From an uncultured Methanobrevibacter sp. (GTDB lineage: Archaea > Methanobacteriota > Methanobacteria > Methanobacteriales > Methanobacteriaceae): a stretch of 37,395 nt of DNA. Below, piece by piece: positions 1 to 9,156 of the stretch. The position numbers and the translations under genes were made by a program. The stretch spans positions 1-37,395 of the forward strand of contig NZ_CAMVTE010000021.1 of assembly GCF_947170395.1 (NCBI RefSeq), in the 5' to 3' direction. The number at the start of each line of letters is the position of its first letter. Position 1 is the first letter of the stretch. Below the pieces are notes generated by a model. The model was not told the origin of the DNA. It did no database searches and was given only the letters and a program-made list of their open reading frames with translations.

Positions 1-807
1 GCCGGAGCAGCACTAATAAAAACAAACAACGCACAAATCAAAAACAACACATTCACAGACAATATTGCAAAATCTTCTGGAGGAGCATTATACATCGAAG
101 GTGAAAAAATTACCCTCGAGAAAAATAACTTCAACAACAACCAAGCAAACAACCTCGCAGGAGCAATACAAATCAAATCAAACAACACAGAAATCAAAAA
201 CAACGATTTCACACAAAACAAAGCAAAGGTTACAGGCGGAGCATTATACATTGAAGGTGACAACAACACAATAACACAAAACAACTTCACACAAAACACA
301 GCAAACAACGTAGCAGGAGCAATCCGATACGACAACGCAAACACAGGACAAATAACACAAAACAACTTCAACAACAACACCGCACAAAGCGGAGGAGCAC
401 TATACATAACAGCAAACAAAATAAACATTAATAAAAACACATTCAACGAAAACAAAGCAACCACAGGAGCCGGAGGAACCATAAACATAAACGGAAACGA
501 AAACACAATCACAAACAACAACATAACAAAAACCAGCTCAAAAACAAGCGGAGGAGCAATCTACACCAACGGAAAACAAACACAAATAACAAACAACAAT
601 ATAAACACAGCCACAGCCGGAGACAGCGCAGGAGCAATCTACCTAACCGGAGACACAGCAACAATAACAAACAACAAAATCAACAACAACACCGCAGAAA
701 AACTAGCCGGAGCAGCACTAATAAAAACAAACAACGCACAAATCAAAAACAACACATTCACAGATAACGTTGCAAAATCCTCTGGAGGAGCAACATACAT
801 CGAAGGA
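1..807 (+). repeat. In-frame internal duplication in adhesin, period 705 bp
   Basis: Bases 1-58 recur exactly at 706-763, and similarity continues with a few changes to about 807. The spacing of 705 bp is a multiple of three, so 235 codons lie between the copies. Shorter beta-helix repeats fill the space between them. This fits recent duplication or gene conversion within the adhesin. Confidence 0.85.
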
Positions 808-2550
808 AGCAACAACACACTAACACAAAACAACTTCACAAACAACACTGCAGGTACCCACTCAGGAGCAAGTTACATCTCAGGAAACAATATAACAATC
901 ACTGAAAACAACTTCACAGAGAACCATGTTGGGCCGGAACATGCAGGTGGAGCTTTAAGGTTAAATGGTAATGGAATTAATGTCAAAGCCAATAAGTTTA
1001 AAGGCAATACCGCATTAACCGCAACTGCAATTTATGGTGTTGGAAACAATACTGAAGTTACTCAGAATTCATTCATCAATAGTGATGAAACTGACAAAAA
1101 ACTTATCACTTTAAGAGGAAATGACAACAAAATTGCAGACAATTACTATTACAATGAAACTCCTGAAAACAAAACAATAGATCCGAATATGGAAGTAAGT
1201 CCTTTTGAAAACGGAACTGCCACAGTCACACTACCAAACGACGCAACAGGAACCGTAACACTAAACATAAACAATACCAACTACCCATACACAATAACAA
1301 ACGGCATTGCAAACATAAAACTACCAGAACTACCAGACGGAAACTACACATACACAATAACCTACTCAGGAGACACCAAATACACATCCGCAAACACAAC
1401 AGGCAACATAACAATAAACAACACCCAACCAAGCAAAAAAATAGACCCAGACATGAAAGTAAACATAGACAGAAACACATGTGAAATCCAACTGCCAAGT
1501 GATGCAAAAGGAAATGTAACATTAACAATAAACCACAACGACTATACCTACAACATAACAAACGGTAAAGTAAACATTGATATGCCAAAATTAGCGAAAG
1601 GAAAATATCCGTATACTGTTTTCTATTCAGGCGATGAAAAATACAATTCATCAACACAATCAGGCATCTTGAATGTTGTAGATAACATCAACACATACAT
1701 TTCCATTACTCAGGTAACCGGTGAATGTGTAATTGAAGGTGTATTGAAAGATATTGAAGGAAATGGAGTTGCAAACGCAGAGCTCGCCGTTAAAATGGGA
1801 ACAGCAACCGTTACCGTTAAAACAAATGAAAAAGGAGTGTTCACAGTTCACGCCCAGGACAACACTCAGGTTACAGTAATCTTTGAAGGTAAAAATGAGT
1901 TCATAGCCTCAAACACTACAATTGCCCTTAAAAACATTGCTGATGTAAGAGCTCCTACAAAAATCATCGGTGAAAACTACACCCAATACGCTGTAGATTT
2001 CTTTGCGGGTGAAAGAGGAGGATTCTTTAAAGTCAAATTAACCGATGCAAGTGGCACACCACTGGCCAATAAAATTGTAAACATTGGATACAACGGTAAA
2101 TGCCTTGTATTGGAAAGTGACAAGGACGGATTTGTACAGGTGCAAATCAACTTGCTTGCTGCAAACACCTTAACATTTGCTGTGGCATTTTTAGGTGATG
2201 ATGACTACGACGCTTCATTTGAAGTATACAAAATCACCATCAACAAAAAGACAACAAGTCTCACAGCTCCGGCAAAAACCTACAAGGCAAGCGCAAAAAC
2301 CAAATCATACACAGTAACCCTAAAAACAATCAAGGGTTCATCTGCAGACGGCAAAACATATCTCGGGTCAGGTAAAACTATTACCCTGTCCTTAAACGGC
2401 AAAACCTACACTGCAAAAACAAACGATAAAGGTCAGGCAACCTTCAAGTTGAACATCAACAAGAAAGGAACCTTCAAAGCCACCGTCAGCTACGCAGGAG
2501 ATAACACATACGCTGCAAGTAAGGCAACCGCAAATATAAAAATTAACTAG
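1..2550 (+). CDS. Adhesin-like surface protein, 3' part (5' end outside window)
   Basis: The frame is open from the first base to the stop at 2548-2550 (849 residues), so the gene begins upstream of the window; the first ATG in the window, at 1189, is not the start. Residues 1 to about 390 are a chain of short Asn/Thr-rich repeats of the type 'NNxF..N.A...GGA(I/L)YI', the pattern of right-handed parallel beta-helix adhesins. From about residue 395 there are Ig-like (Big_3-type) repeats ending in 'YSGD.KY', then a carboxypeptidase-regulatory-like segment (about 555-620) and two more Ig-like units with 'GDDDYDASF' and 'AGDNTYAAS'. No C-terminal membrane anchor is visible. Methanobrevibacter genomes carry many such secreted adhesin-like proteins; a role in attachment is inferred. 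Codon use is mosaic: long stretches use almost only AAC, ACA, ATA and GCA codons. Confidence 0.93.
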   Translation, partial: AGAALIKTNNAQIKNNTFTDNIAKSSGGALYIEGEKITLEKNNFNNNQANNLAGAIQIKSNNTEIKNNDFTQNKAKVTGGALYIEGDNNTITQNNFTQNTANNVAGAIRYDNANTGQITQNNFNNNTAQSGGALYITANKININKNTFNENKATTGAGGTININGNENTITNNNITKTSSKTSGGAIYTNGKQTQITNNNINTATAGDSAGAIYLTGDTATITNNKINNNTAEKLAGAALIKTNNAQIKNNTFTDNVAKSSGGATYIEGSNNTLTQNNFTNNTAGTHSGASYISGNNITITENNFTENHVGPEHAGGALRLNGNGINVKANKFKGNTALTATAIYGVGNNTEVTQNSFINSDETDKKLITLRGNDNKIADNYYYNETPENKTIDPNMEVSPFENGTATVTLPNDATGTVTLNINNTNYPYTITNGIANIKLPELPDGNYTYTITYSGDTKYTSANTTGNITINNTQPSKKIDPDMKVNIDRNTCEIQLPSDAKGNVTLTINHNDYTYNITNGKVNIDMPKLAKGKYPYTVFYSGDEKYNSSTQSGILNVVDNINTYISITQVTGECVIEGVLKDIEGNGVANAELAVKMGTATVTVKTNEKGVFTVHAQDNTQVTVIFEGKNEFIASNTTIALKNIADVRAPTKIIGENYTQYAVDFFAGERGGFFKVKLTDASGTPLANKIVNIGYNGKCLVLESDKDGFVQVQINLLAANTLTFAVAFLGDDDYDASFEVYKITINKKTTSLTAPAKTYKASAKTKSYTVTLKTIKGSSADGKTYLGSGKTITLSLNGKTYTAKTNDKGQATFKLNINKKGTFKATVSYAGDNTYAASKATANIKIN

Positions 2551-2582
2551 GGAGATTAAATTCTCTCTTATTAATTTTTTTA
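2551..2582 (+). terminator. Probable terminator of adhesin gene
   Basis: Right after the stop codon, GGGAGA and TCTCTC form a short stem (one G-U pair) with an AT loop, followed by a run of seven T at 2575-2581. T-runs alone can end transcription in archaea, and the hairpin strengthens the call. Confidence 0.5.
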
Positions 2583-2721
2583 TAAACATGAACATTTGCT
2601 CAAAACAGCAATACAGCACAAATCTGAAAACTGAAAATTCAAATCCCTAAAGTTTTTATATTTTGTTTCATAAAAAACATAAAATAGGTAAATTACATTT
2701 TTAAATCTAAGGTGAAAAAAT

Positions 2722-3930
2722 ATGGTAGAAGTTGAATTAATACCTGATAAATTAAGTGATGATGATAATAGAGTTAATGTGGAGATGACTGAAGAGGAAA
2801 TTTGGTTTTTAAAACATTTCATAAAAACATACCACCCTAAAAAAATCGTTGAAGTGGGCATAGCATCCGGTGGAAATACTGTAAACCTTTTAAAGTGGAG
2901 GGATGAAGATGCAGAATTATTTTCCGTCGATGTCGCAAAATATATGTATAAAGACAAATCCAAATTGAGCGGATATATGGCTAAGGACTTGGGGCCTGTT
3001 GAAAACTGGAAATTGTATGGCGGATATGATTATATAGACGTTTATAAAGAAATCGGAAACGATATTGACTGTATTATAATCGACACCACCCACATTATGC
3101 CTGGTGAATGTTTAACCTTTTTAGCAGCACTTCCCCAACTTAAGGAAGGATGTATTGTTATTCTTCACGACATTCATTTTAATTGCATGAGACTCAGAGG
3201 TGCAAGATACAGCAACATTGACACTGCAAAATTTTCTTCAGGAATATTATATTCATCAGTCCGTTCCAATATGAAATGGACATTATCAACATACCCTATG
3301 TCAAATATCGGCGCATTCATTATTGATAATTCAACTAAAGACAACATTAAAGACCTTTTCCATGCATTATGCACTTCATGGTATAAATACCCATTTGAAG
3401 TTGATTTTGCCAAATATAAAGAATTTATAGCAGGAAACTACTCTGAAGACTGTTCTAAATTATTTAATTCATGTGTTGATTTGTATGGCAATTTATTTGG
3501 TGCTAATGACCACAATATTTCTGATAGCGCAAGAGTCGACATTATAAATAACAATTATTCAAAAGACCCAGTTGAAATCATATATTCCTCAAATGTAGAT
3601 ATTGAATTCCCAAGTTGGTTTGAATATCCGGAAGGTAAAGGTGCCGTTTTAAAAACAAAAGAGAAGTCTTTTGACATTACATTGAAATGTGTTAAAGATG
3701 GTGAATTGAAAATATCTCTTAGAGGACCAGACGTTCGCGTATCCGGCAGACGTGTACCAAGCAGCGTCAAATATACCAGTCTCCTAATAGATAATGAAAA
3801 TATGATCAATGAACCAATTGCGGCATGCCATGACAATTCATATGTTTTCAGAAAAAAAGTAAAAGATGGTGAGGTCGTGGAACTTCACTTTGAATGGGAA
3901 AAATTCACTGCACCAAGCGTGCTGTTTTAA
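2722..3930 (+). CDS. Class I SAM-dependent methyltransferase (Methyltransf_24 / CmcI-like)
   Basis: This is a 402-residue protein. Residues 40-57 hold a glycine-rich motif I (IVEVGIASGGNTVNLL), followed by an acidic motif II (FSVDVAKY) and 'DCIIIDTTHI' then 'GCIVILHDIHF', the layout of the class I methyltransferases related to cephalosporin hydroxylase CmcI and rhamnosyl O-methyltransferases. The C-terminal 150 residues are beta-rich and not recognised. The gene stands alone, with a T/A-rich promoter candidate near 2653-2665 and GGTGA as ribosome binding site at 2711-2715. Lying between an adhesin and glycan genes, it may methylate a surface sugar; that is inference from position. Confidence 0.72.
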   Translation: MVEVELIPDKLSDDDNRVNVEMTEEEIWFLKHFIKTYHPKKIVEVGIASGGNTVNLLKWRDEDAELFSVDVAKYMYKDKSKLSGYMAKDLGPVENWKLYGGYDYIDVYKEIGNDIDCIIIDTTHIMPGECLTFLAALPQLKEGCIVILHDIHFNCMRLRGARYSNIDTAKFSSGILYSSVRSNMKWTLSTYPMSNIGAFIIDNSTKDNIKDLFHALCTSWYKYPFEVDFAKYKEFIAGNYSEDCSKLFNSCVDLYGNLFGANDHNISDSARVDIINNNYSKDPVEIIYSSNVDIEFPSWFEYPEGKGAVLKTKEKSFDITLKCVKDGELKISLRGPDVRVSGRRVPSSVKYTSLLIDNENMINEPIAACHDNSYVFRKKVKDGEVVELHFEWEKFTAPSVLF

Positions 3931-4014
3931 TTTAACCACCATCATTTCTTTTTATTTTTAAAATACCCCCTCGCCATGTCATTGTGTTGGTTTTTATTTA
4001 AATTAACAACAGAA

Positions 4015-4052
4015 TCTCCAAATAGTTGGAGAGCATTAAATTTATTTTTTTT
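4015..4052 (+). terminator. Hairpin plus T-run downstream of methyltransferase
   Basis: TCTCCAA (4015-4021) and TTGGAGA (4026-4032) form a perfect 7-bp stem with an ATAG loop, followed by a T-rich tract ending in eight T. It lies 85 bp after the methyltransferase stop and before the next promoter. Confidence 0.55.
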
Positions 4053-4106
4053 GAAACACATGATAAACGAAATTAATTAAATACTTTAAAAAACAAAGTA
4101 GTAAGT

Positions 4107-5510
4107 ATGAATTTAAACTCAACTGAATTAAAAGGAACGCTGAAATTTAACTACAGAGATTTAATTATTTTTATATTACCTATTTTAATCTTTTCATTAT
4201 ATCTTTTCATGTATAATCCGGGTGTTTTAACAGCTGCTTCATTCAGCCAGCTCCACCAGATAGCTACAGGCCAGTTTACAACTGCAAGTCCGATATTGCA
4301 CACATTACTGGTAATGCTATTTATAAAAATTTTCAAAACACCTCTTTTTATTGGTGCTTTTCAGATTCTGATATTTGCAGCAATCTGGACGATAATCTGC
4401 AAGTACCATCGTGATGATTCAACAAAAAACAGCCAATATTTTGTTCAGTTTATTTTAACATTAATTATCTGTCTGATTCCGATAAATGCAGTTTATTCAG
4501 TGACTTTATCAAGCAATGTCCTATTCAGTTATTCAGTACTGTTCTTGAGTTTTTTAATTAAAGTAATGATTGACAAAAACGGTGAAATCAACAACAAGTT
4601 AATCATCCTAATGGCATTAACAATAGCAATTATGAGTGGACTGAACAGTTATGGAATAATTATTGCAGTAATATGTCTAATAGCAATCGCATATTACTTA
4701 CTTTCAAGAAATATCTCCAGAAATACATTAGTGAGTTTTGTTGGTATTGCAGTAGTGTTCCTACTTTTTGTGGGATCTCTAAATTTCATCTTTGACATTC
4801 AACCGGACACTGCAAATATCCAAACAAATGATGCATTTGAAGAGGAGATTAATCTTGAAAATGCTAAGACCCAATTCTTCTCAGCAATTAATGACAATCC
4901 ACAAGCAGAATATGAAAGTTTAAGCCAAGCAAATATTAGACACGGCAACTATGAATCCGTCGATTCATATGTCGGCTTGTTTAGAGAAAACTTCATTTTG
5001 AACGGACTGTTTAACAATCCAATACTGTATATGATTTTTTCAATAGCTTTGCTTGTTTTGATTAGTTTTATAGCCAAATCAAAAGACATATATCTTGTTT
5101 ATGTGGCTCCACTTGCAAATTCAATCATTATGTTAATAATCGAACAGAATAACCTATATTCAAACTTACTGGTGTTTTATTTAATATTGATTATCTTTAT
5201 AAGCCTATGCTTTAAGCTGAATTTAAGACCAAATGACTTTAACAGTTTGGTTTCAGCAAAATCAACACCTAAAAAAGCAGAACCGCAACAGACAGCAAAT
5301 GCAACACCAAATTATGTAGAAGATAGTTATTATACTGATTTGGAATCAGAACTTGAGGATTTAAGTCTGGATGATATAAATGAAATGCTAGGCAGAGATA
5401 TAGAAAATGAAGAGAAAATAGATGAACCTCAAAATGAACCACAAGATGAATCTGACCTTCTTGATGAAATCCTAAAAGAAATAGAAATGGAAAAACAGAA
5501 TCAGGATTAA
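4107..5510 (+). CDS. Polytopic membrane protein, possible GT-C type glycosyltransferase
   Basis: A 467-residue protein with about ten hydrophobic segments between residues 18 and 380 and a strongly acidic cytoplasmic-type tail (about 395-467, many Glu/Asp). Near the N-terminus the pattern 'PGVLTAASFSQLHQIATGQ..TASPILHTLL' recalls GT-C-fold/DUF6020-like membrane proteins, where an acidic or Ser/Gln loop follows the first membrane segment; I see no clear catalytic Asp there, so the assignment stays open. It converges on a GT2/GtrA operon, which suggests surface glycan work. A TATA-like TTAAATACT at 4077-4085 lies about 26 bp before the ATG and there is no Shine-Dalgarno sequence, so the mRNA may be leaderless. 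Confidence 0.8.
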   Translation: MNLNSTELKGTLKFNYRDLIIFILPILIFSLYLFMYNPGVLTAASFSQLHQIATGQFTTASPILHTLLVMLFIKIFKTPLFIGAFQILIFAAIWTIICKYHRDDSTKNSQYFVQFILTLIICLIPINAVYSVTLSSNVLFSYSVLFLSFLIKVMIDKNGEINNKLIILMALTIAIMSGLNSYGIIIAVICLIAIAYYLLSRNISRNTLVSFVGIAVVFLLFVGSLNFIFDIQPDTANIQTNDAFEEEINLENAKTQFFSAINDNPQAEYESLSQANIRHGNYESVDSYVGLFRENFILNGLFNNPILYMIFSIALLVLISFIAKSKDIYLVYVAPLANSIIMLIIEQNNLYSNLLVFYLILIIFISLCFKLNLRPNDFNSLVSAKSTPKKAEPQQTANATPNYVEDSYYTDLESELEDLSLDDINEMLGRDIENEEKIDEPQNEPQDESDLLDEILKEIEMEKQNQD

Positions 5511-5521
5511 ATATCCTGATT
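5499..5521. terminator. Bidirectional terminator between convergent genes
   Basis: AATCAGGAT (5499-5507) and ATCCTGATT (5513-5521) form a perfect 9-bp stem with a TAAAT loop. The stop codon of the plus-strand gene lies in the loop, and the GtrA stop at 5527 lies just beyond, so one hairpin can serve both genes. Confidence 0.65.
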
Positions 5522-5526
5522 ATTCA

Positions 5527-5904
5527 TTATTTAAAAACAACGAGTTTGGATATGACATAATTCAAGACAACAACGATTACCTGAATCACTATTTTTGATA
5601 TTCCGTCATTTAAAGTCAAAACATCAATGAACAGCCACATCAGACCTGTATCAACAACACCTGAAAACAGACGCCCTCCAAAAAAGAGTCCACATTCCTT
5701 TAAGATGTTTGAACTTTTTGATTCGAATACCCAACGCCTATTAGTTACATAAGCAAGCAGCACTGATAAAAACCATGCCACAACATTTGAAATCAGATAA
5801 TTGACACCCAAAACATGAGCAAATACAAAATAGACAACGATATTAACCAGCGTTGTCAGAATTCCAAAAACCACATACCAGAATATCTCACGGCTAAGTT
5901 TCAT
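5527..5904 (-). CDS. GtrA-like membrane protein
   Basis: A 125-residue protein with four hydrophobic helices and the GtrA-family pattern: 'FGILTTLVNIVVYFVF', 'ISNVVAWFLSVLLAYVTNRRWVF', then two further helices. GtrA proteins are thought to flip or position a polyprenyl-linked sugar made by a partner GT2 enzyme. The start overlaps the end of that partner by 11 bp, with AAGGAG about ten bases upstream of the ATG inside the partner gene, so the two are translated from one message. Confidence 0.88.
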   Translation of the reverse strand: MKLSREIFWYVVFGILTTLVNIVVYFVFAHVLGVNYLISNVVAWFLSVLLAYVTNRRWVFESKSSNILKECGLFFGGRLFSGVVDTGLMWLFIDVLTLNDGISKIVIQVIVVVLNYVISKLVVFK

Positions 5905-6817
5905 CTATATTTGTCTCCTTAATGATATAAATTGGACGATTTTTAATCTCAGTATAGGTTTTTTCCAGATATTTTCCCAAAATTCCAATTGAAAAGAGCT
6001 GTATTCCACCTAAAAGCAAAATTACACATACAAGTGATGTCCAACCTGCAACTGGATTTGAAAAGAATAAAGTTCTAATTGCAATAAAAATCAGAAGCAA
6101 AAATGCAATTATTGAAAATATCATGCCGAAAAATGTAGAAATTGACAATGGCACAGCAGTAAACGCCACAATCCCTTCAATTGAATAGGAAAACAAACTC
6201 CAAAAAGACCAGCTGGTCTCACCTGCAACTCTTTCAATGTTTTCATATTCAAGCCATTTTGTATTAAAACCTACCCACTGAAAGAGCCCTTTTGAAAAGC
6301 GATTATATTCTTCAAGCTCCAAAATAGCATCTACGACCTGACGGGTCATAACACGATAGTCACGGGCCCCATCCACCAAATCAATTTTGGAAACCCTATT
6401 AAACAACTTATAAAACATCCTTGCAAAAAATGACTTTATAACAGGCTCACCCTTACGGGTTACACGACGTGTGGCAACTATATCATACTCACCGATTTCA
6501 GAAATCATCTCCGGAAGCATGCTAGGAGGATCCTGCAGGTCAACATCCATCACACAGACCAAATCTCCAACAGAAGCCTTTAAACCAGCATAAAGTGCGG
6601 ATTCCTTTCCAAAATTACGTGAAAATGATATGTATTTAACATTTGAGAACTCACAAGCCAATCCTTTAATTTTAGATAAAGTATCATCGGATGACCCGTC
6701 GTTTACAAAAATAACCTCAAAATCACAATCGGTCAAAACTTTTTTAACTTCCGAGTAAAATATCTCAACCGAATCTTCCTCATTAAAACAGGGCACGACA
6801 ATACTTAACAGTTCCAT
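5894..6817 (-). CDS. GT2-family glycosyltransferase (GtrB/DPM-like)
   Basis: 307 residues. The N-terminal GT-A domain shows 'VVPCFNEED', 'VNDGSSDDT', 'FSRNFGKE' and the metal-binding 'DVDLQDPP', all typical of polyprenyl-phosphate sugar transferases. Two membrane helices follow at about 230-255 and 265-290. It probably transfers a sugar from a nucleotide donor to polyprenyl phosphate on the inner face of the membrane, working with GtrA downstream. The promoter is a 14-bp palindrome centred about 26 bp before the ATG, with no Shine-Dalgarno sequence, so the transcript is probably leaderless. Confidence 0.9.
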   Translation of the reverse strand: MELLSIVVPCFNEEDSVEIFYSEVKKVLTDCDFEVIFVNDGSSDDTLSKIKGLACEFSNVKYISFSRNFGKESALYAGLKASVGDLVCVMDVDLQDPPSMLPEMISEIGEYDIVATRRVTRKGEPVIKSFFARMFYKLFNRVSKIDLVDGARDYRVMTRQVVDAILELEEYNRFSKGLFQWVGFNTKWLEYENIERVAGETSWSFWSLFSYSIEGIVAFTAVPLSISTFFGMIFSIIAFLLLIFIAIRTLFFSNPVAGWTSLVCVILLLGGIQLFSIGILGKYLEKTYTEIKNRPIYIIKETNIDET

Positions 6818-6836
6818 ATTAATTACTTTATTGGAA

Positions 6837-6850
6837 GTATTATATAATAC
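6837..6850 (-). promoter_or_regulatory. Palindromic TATA box of the GT2/GtrA operon
   Basis: GTATTATATAATAC is a perfect 14-bp palindrome. Its centre is about 26 bp from the GT2 start codon, the normal archaeal spacing from TATA to transcription start, which puts the start of the mRNA at or next to the ATG. Confidence 0.55.
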
Positions 6851-6946
6851 TATATTTCCAGACTACATTTCCAAACACTGCAAGCAAAACAAATAATTAA
6901 CAGCCAAACAAAACACCCAACACCAAACTAATTATCCTAAAAGCAT

Positions 6947-7573
6947 TTACTGGTTTTCAATCATTCTTCTGGCCTCATCATCGATATACTGGCGCATAAT
7001 TCCCGCAACGGATTTGGCTTCATCCGTTAAGACGTCCTTGGATACCTTCTGAAAATACATTTTCCTTCCCTGCCAGTAGAAGGGTCCGGTTGTCTCAACT
7101 TTTTTGTTGGGGTTTTTGATGACGTCTGTTACCAGGCGCATGAACTGCCTTTCTTTTTCACCCATCTGAGATATTACCTGCATCTTATAATAGTTTTCTG
7201 TGGATGTCTGGCAGTAGAGCTCCCAGAGCGACAGCAATCTCAAAAGAAATGCCGCAAAAAAGAAGTAAAGCCATGATTCGAAAAACATCGGCTTGGGATT
7301 TTGAAACACTTCAAAGATAATAATATAATACAGCGACAAAACAAAAGCTGCAGGATTAATGTCTCCTTCAATGAGCATAGAATAGTTTATGCCGGCCATA
7401 ACCAAAACAGCAAGTCCCAAAACGACAAATATTATCCCCTTGATTTTGGTTTTCTTTTTGTATAGTGAAGCGTATGAATCGAAATAGGCAAGGCCCGGAA
7501 AAATAAGGGACGCAAAATAGTTCGGCTTGTCAAGAAAGTAATCGTAATTGCCAAATTCCAAATCATCCATCAT
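6947..7573 (-). CDS. Membrane protein of unknown function
   Basis: A 208-residue protein that I do not recognise. It has four hydrophobic segments (about 20-36, 43-62, 76-92, 97-118) and then a soluble C-terminal half with charged helices. The start overlaps the stop of a 42-residue membrane gene in the arrangement ATGATGG, where ATG and TGA share bases, so the pair is translationally coupled. No promoter is needed between them. Confidence 0.8.
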   Translation of the reverse strand: MMDDLEFGNYDYFLDKPNYFASLIFPGLAYFDSYASLYKKKTKIKGIIFVVLGLAVLVMAGINYSMLIEGDINPAAFVLSLYYIIIFEVFQNPKPMFFESWLYFFFAAFLLRLLSLWELYCQTSTENYYKMQVISQMGEKERQFMRLVTDVIKNPNKKVETTGPFYWQGRKMYFQKVSKDVLTDEAKSVAGIMRQYIDDEARRMIENQ

Positions 7574-7698
7574 ATTGCCCCCAGCATAATCAGCATTGCC
7601 ATTATGGAGAATATTAAAAATACTCCAAGACAGCCTGCTTGAAAACCATCGAAATTAGAGAATTTTCTTCCCTTTGAAGTAATATTGAACTTTGCCAT
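7570..7698 (-). CDS. Small membrane protein, 42 residues
   Basis: A short ORF starting MAKFNITSKG and ending in one hydrophobic helix (about residues 22-42, GCLGVFLIFSIMAMLIMLGA). GGTGG, part of the Shine-Dalgarno consensus, lies four bases before the ATG. The stop codon overlaps the start of the next gene by 4 bp, and both proteins are membrane-bound. I infer a real gene from the ribosome site, the overlap and the helix; its function is unknown. Confidence 0.75.
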   Translation of the reverse strand: MAKFNITSKGRKFSNFDGFQAGCLGVFLIFSIMAMLIMLGAI

Positions 7699-7763
7699 AA
7701 TCCCACCTAGTTAAGATTATTCTGTAATCGGTGCAATATAAATGAAGCGGATTCAACGAAAAA

Positions 7764-7772
7764 TTATATTTA
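7764..7772 (+). promoter_or_regulatory. TATA box of aspartate kinase; leaderless transcript likely
   Basis: TTATATTTA lies about 26 bp before the ATG at 7795, and no Shine-Dalgarno sequence is present between them. Transcription should start at or within a few bases of the start codon. Confidence 0.55.
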
Positions 7773-7794
7773 ACATTCCACCAAATATTAAATC

Positions 7795-9039
7795 ATGGAT
7801 TTGATAGTAGCAAAATTTGATGGAAGTTCTCTTGCAAACGGCGAGTTGATTAAAAAGGCAGCCAAATCTGTTGCAAAGGAAGTTATGAAAGACAAGAAAG
7901 TAGTTGTTGTTGTATCTGCAGTAAACAAAACCACCGATGATTTGATAAGTCTTTCAAAAGATGCTGTTGGAAACACACTTACCGACAGACAGATGGCTGA
8001 AATCATGGCGATGGGTGAGAGAACAAGTGCAAGAATTTTTGCTGGTGCCGTTGAGGCATTGGGCCTTAAGGCACATTATATGGACCCTTACGACGAGGAC
8101 TGGCCAATCATTACAGATTCCAACTTCCTTGAGGCAAAAATCGATTTTGACATCACATCCAAAATGGTCCACAACATCGAAAGCATCTTAAAAGCCGGTG
8201 AAATCCCAATCATTCCAGGTTTTCTTGCAAAAGGCCACGGCGGGGAAATAACCACTTTAGGACGTGGCGGAAGCGACATTACCGCATTCATCCTCGGAAA
8301 CTGTCTTGAGGCAAGGGAAGTCGTCATAATAACAGACGTTGACGGGGTCATGTCAAGCGATCCAAGACAAATCGCAAAGGCAAAGCTTTTAAATGAAATT
8401 TCAGTTGAGGAAATCCGCACGCTGGCAACAAAGGGCTCTCCTATCATAAATCCACATGCTCTTAAATACAAGGACCCTAAAATGAACGTGAAAATCATCA
8501 ACTTCACCCATGAGGACCTTACCGCCTACGGTACAAACATCATAGGCCCATTTGAGGACACATCCAAAAAATCAGTTACGCTATACAAAGAACCTTTGTC
8601 AATAATTGCCATTGTCGGCGAGTCAATGCTTGAAAAGGTTGGGCCTTTAAGGGACGTTACAAACTGTCTGGCTGAAAACGGAATAAACATCTACAAGATT
8701 TCAGCAGGCGAAAATTCAATCACCACATTCATCGACAAATGCGATGCCCAGAGAGCATATCACATTCTCCACAATCTTGTTTTAAAAAGCGACATATTCG
8801 ACTCCCTTTCACTTGGACGTGACATTGCAATGATTACTCTGGTATCTCCCGACGTCATTGAAAAGCCAAGCATCATATCCGACGTTACCGAGCCTTTGAG
8901 AAAAAACAGAATCAACATCATTGAAATCAACTCCTCACAGACATCACTTGTCATACTTGTTGAGTGGGCTGACGGCAAGAAGGCATGCTCACTGATTAAG
9001 GAAATTCTGGATGAACCTATAGATGAGGCTAACCAATAG
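7795..9039 (+). CDS. lysC: Aspartate kinase
   Basis: 414 residues. It phosphorylates aspartate in the first step towards lysine, threonine and methionine. The amino-acid kinase domain (about 1-262) shows AKFDGSS at 6-12, GERTSAR at 74-80, LGRGGSD at 155-161 and TDVDGVMSSDPR at 180-191; two ACT domains follow (about 268-335 and 344-410) and would bind the feedback inhibitor. The usual N-terminal motif is KFGGTS/S; here the first Gly is Asp. The gene is monocistronic with its own TATA box. The length is normal for the single-function archaeal enzyme. Confidence 0.95.
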   Translation: MDLIVAKFDGSSLANGELIKKAAKSVAKEVMKDKKVVVVVSAVNKTTDDLISLSKDAVGNTLTDRQMAEIMAMGERTSARIFAGAVEALGLKAHYMDPYDEDWPIITDSNFLEAKIDFDITSKMVHNIESILKAGEIPIIPGFLAKGHGGEITTLGRGGSDITAFILGNCLEAREVVIITDVDGVMSSDPRQIAKAKLLNEISVEEIRTLATKGSPIINPHALKYKDPKMNVKIINFTHEDLTAYGTNIIGPFEDTSKKSVTLYKEPLSIIAIVGESMLEKVGPLRDVTNCLAENGINIYKISAGENSITTFIDKCDAQRAYHILHNLVLKSDIFDSLSLGRDIAMITLVSPDVIEKPSIISDVTEPLRKNRINIIEINSSQTSLVILVEWADGKKACSLIKEILDEPIDEANQ

Positions 9040-9156
9040 CTTTAAAAAAATAGTGCCGATTGATATTATTGAATGCAGCATCAATTAAATCATAGTTTTC
9101 ATTTTGAATATTTAGTTTAATTTGGTGTCGGTTAAAGCATTCGAACGGTTTTTTTC

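Noticed and set aside
1-900. Regularly spaced short repeats that could be taken for a CRISPR array
   Set aside because: They are in-frame Asn/Thr/Gly repeats of one long open frame with varying unit length, and no unique spacers or cas genes are present.
1226-1657. 143-codon minus-strand frame and other antisense frames under the adhesin
   Set aside because: They mirror the A/C-rich codons of the plus strand and give Leu/Cys-rich sequence; no ribosome site is present.
8088-8507. 139-codon minus-strand frame inside aspartate kinase
   Set aside because: The plus-strand frame encodes all kinase motifs; the antisense protein has no domain or ribosome site.
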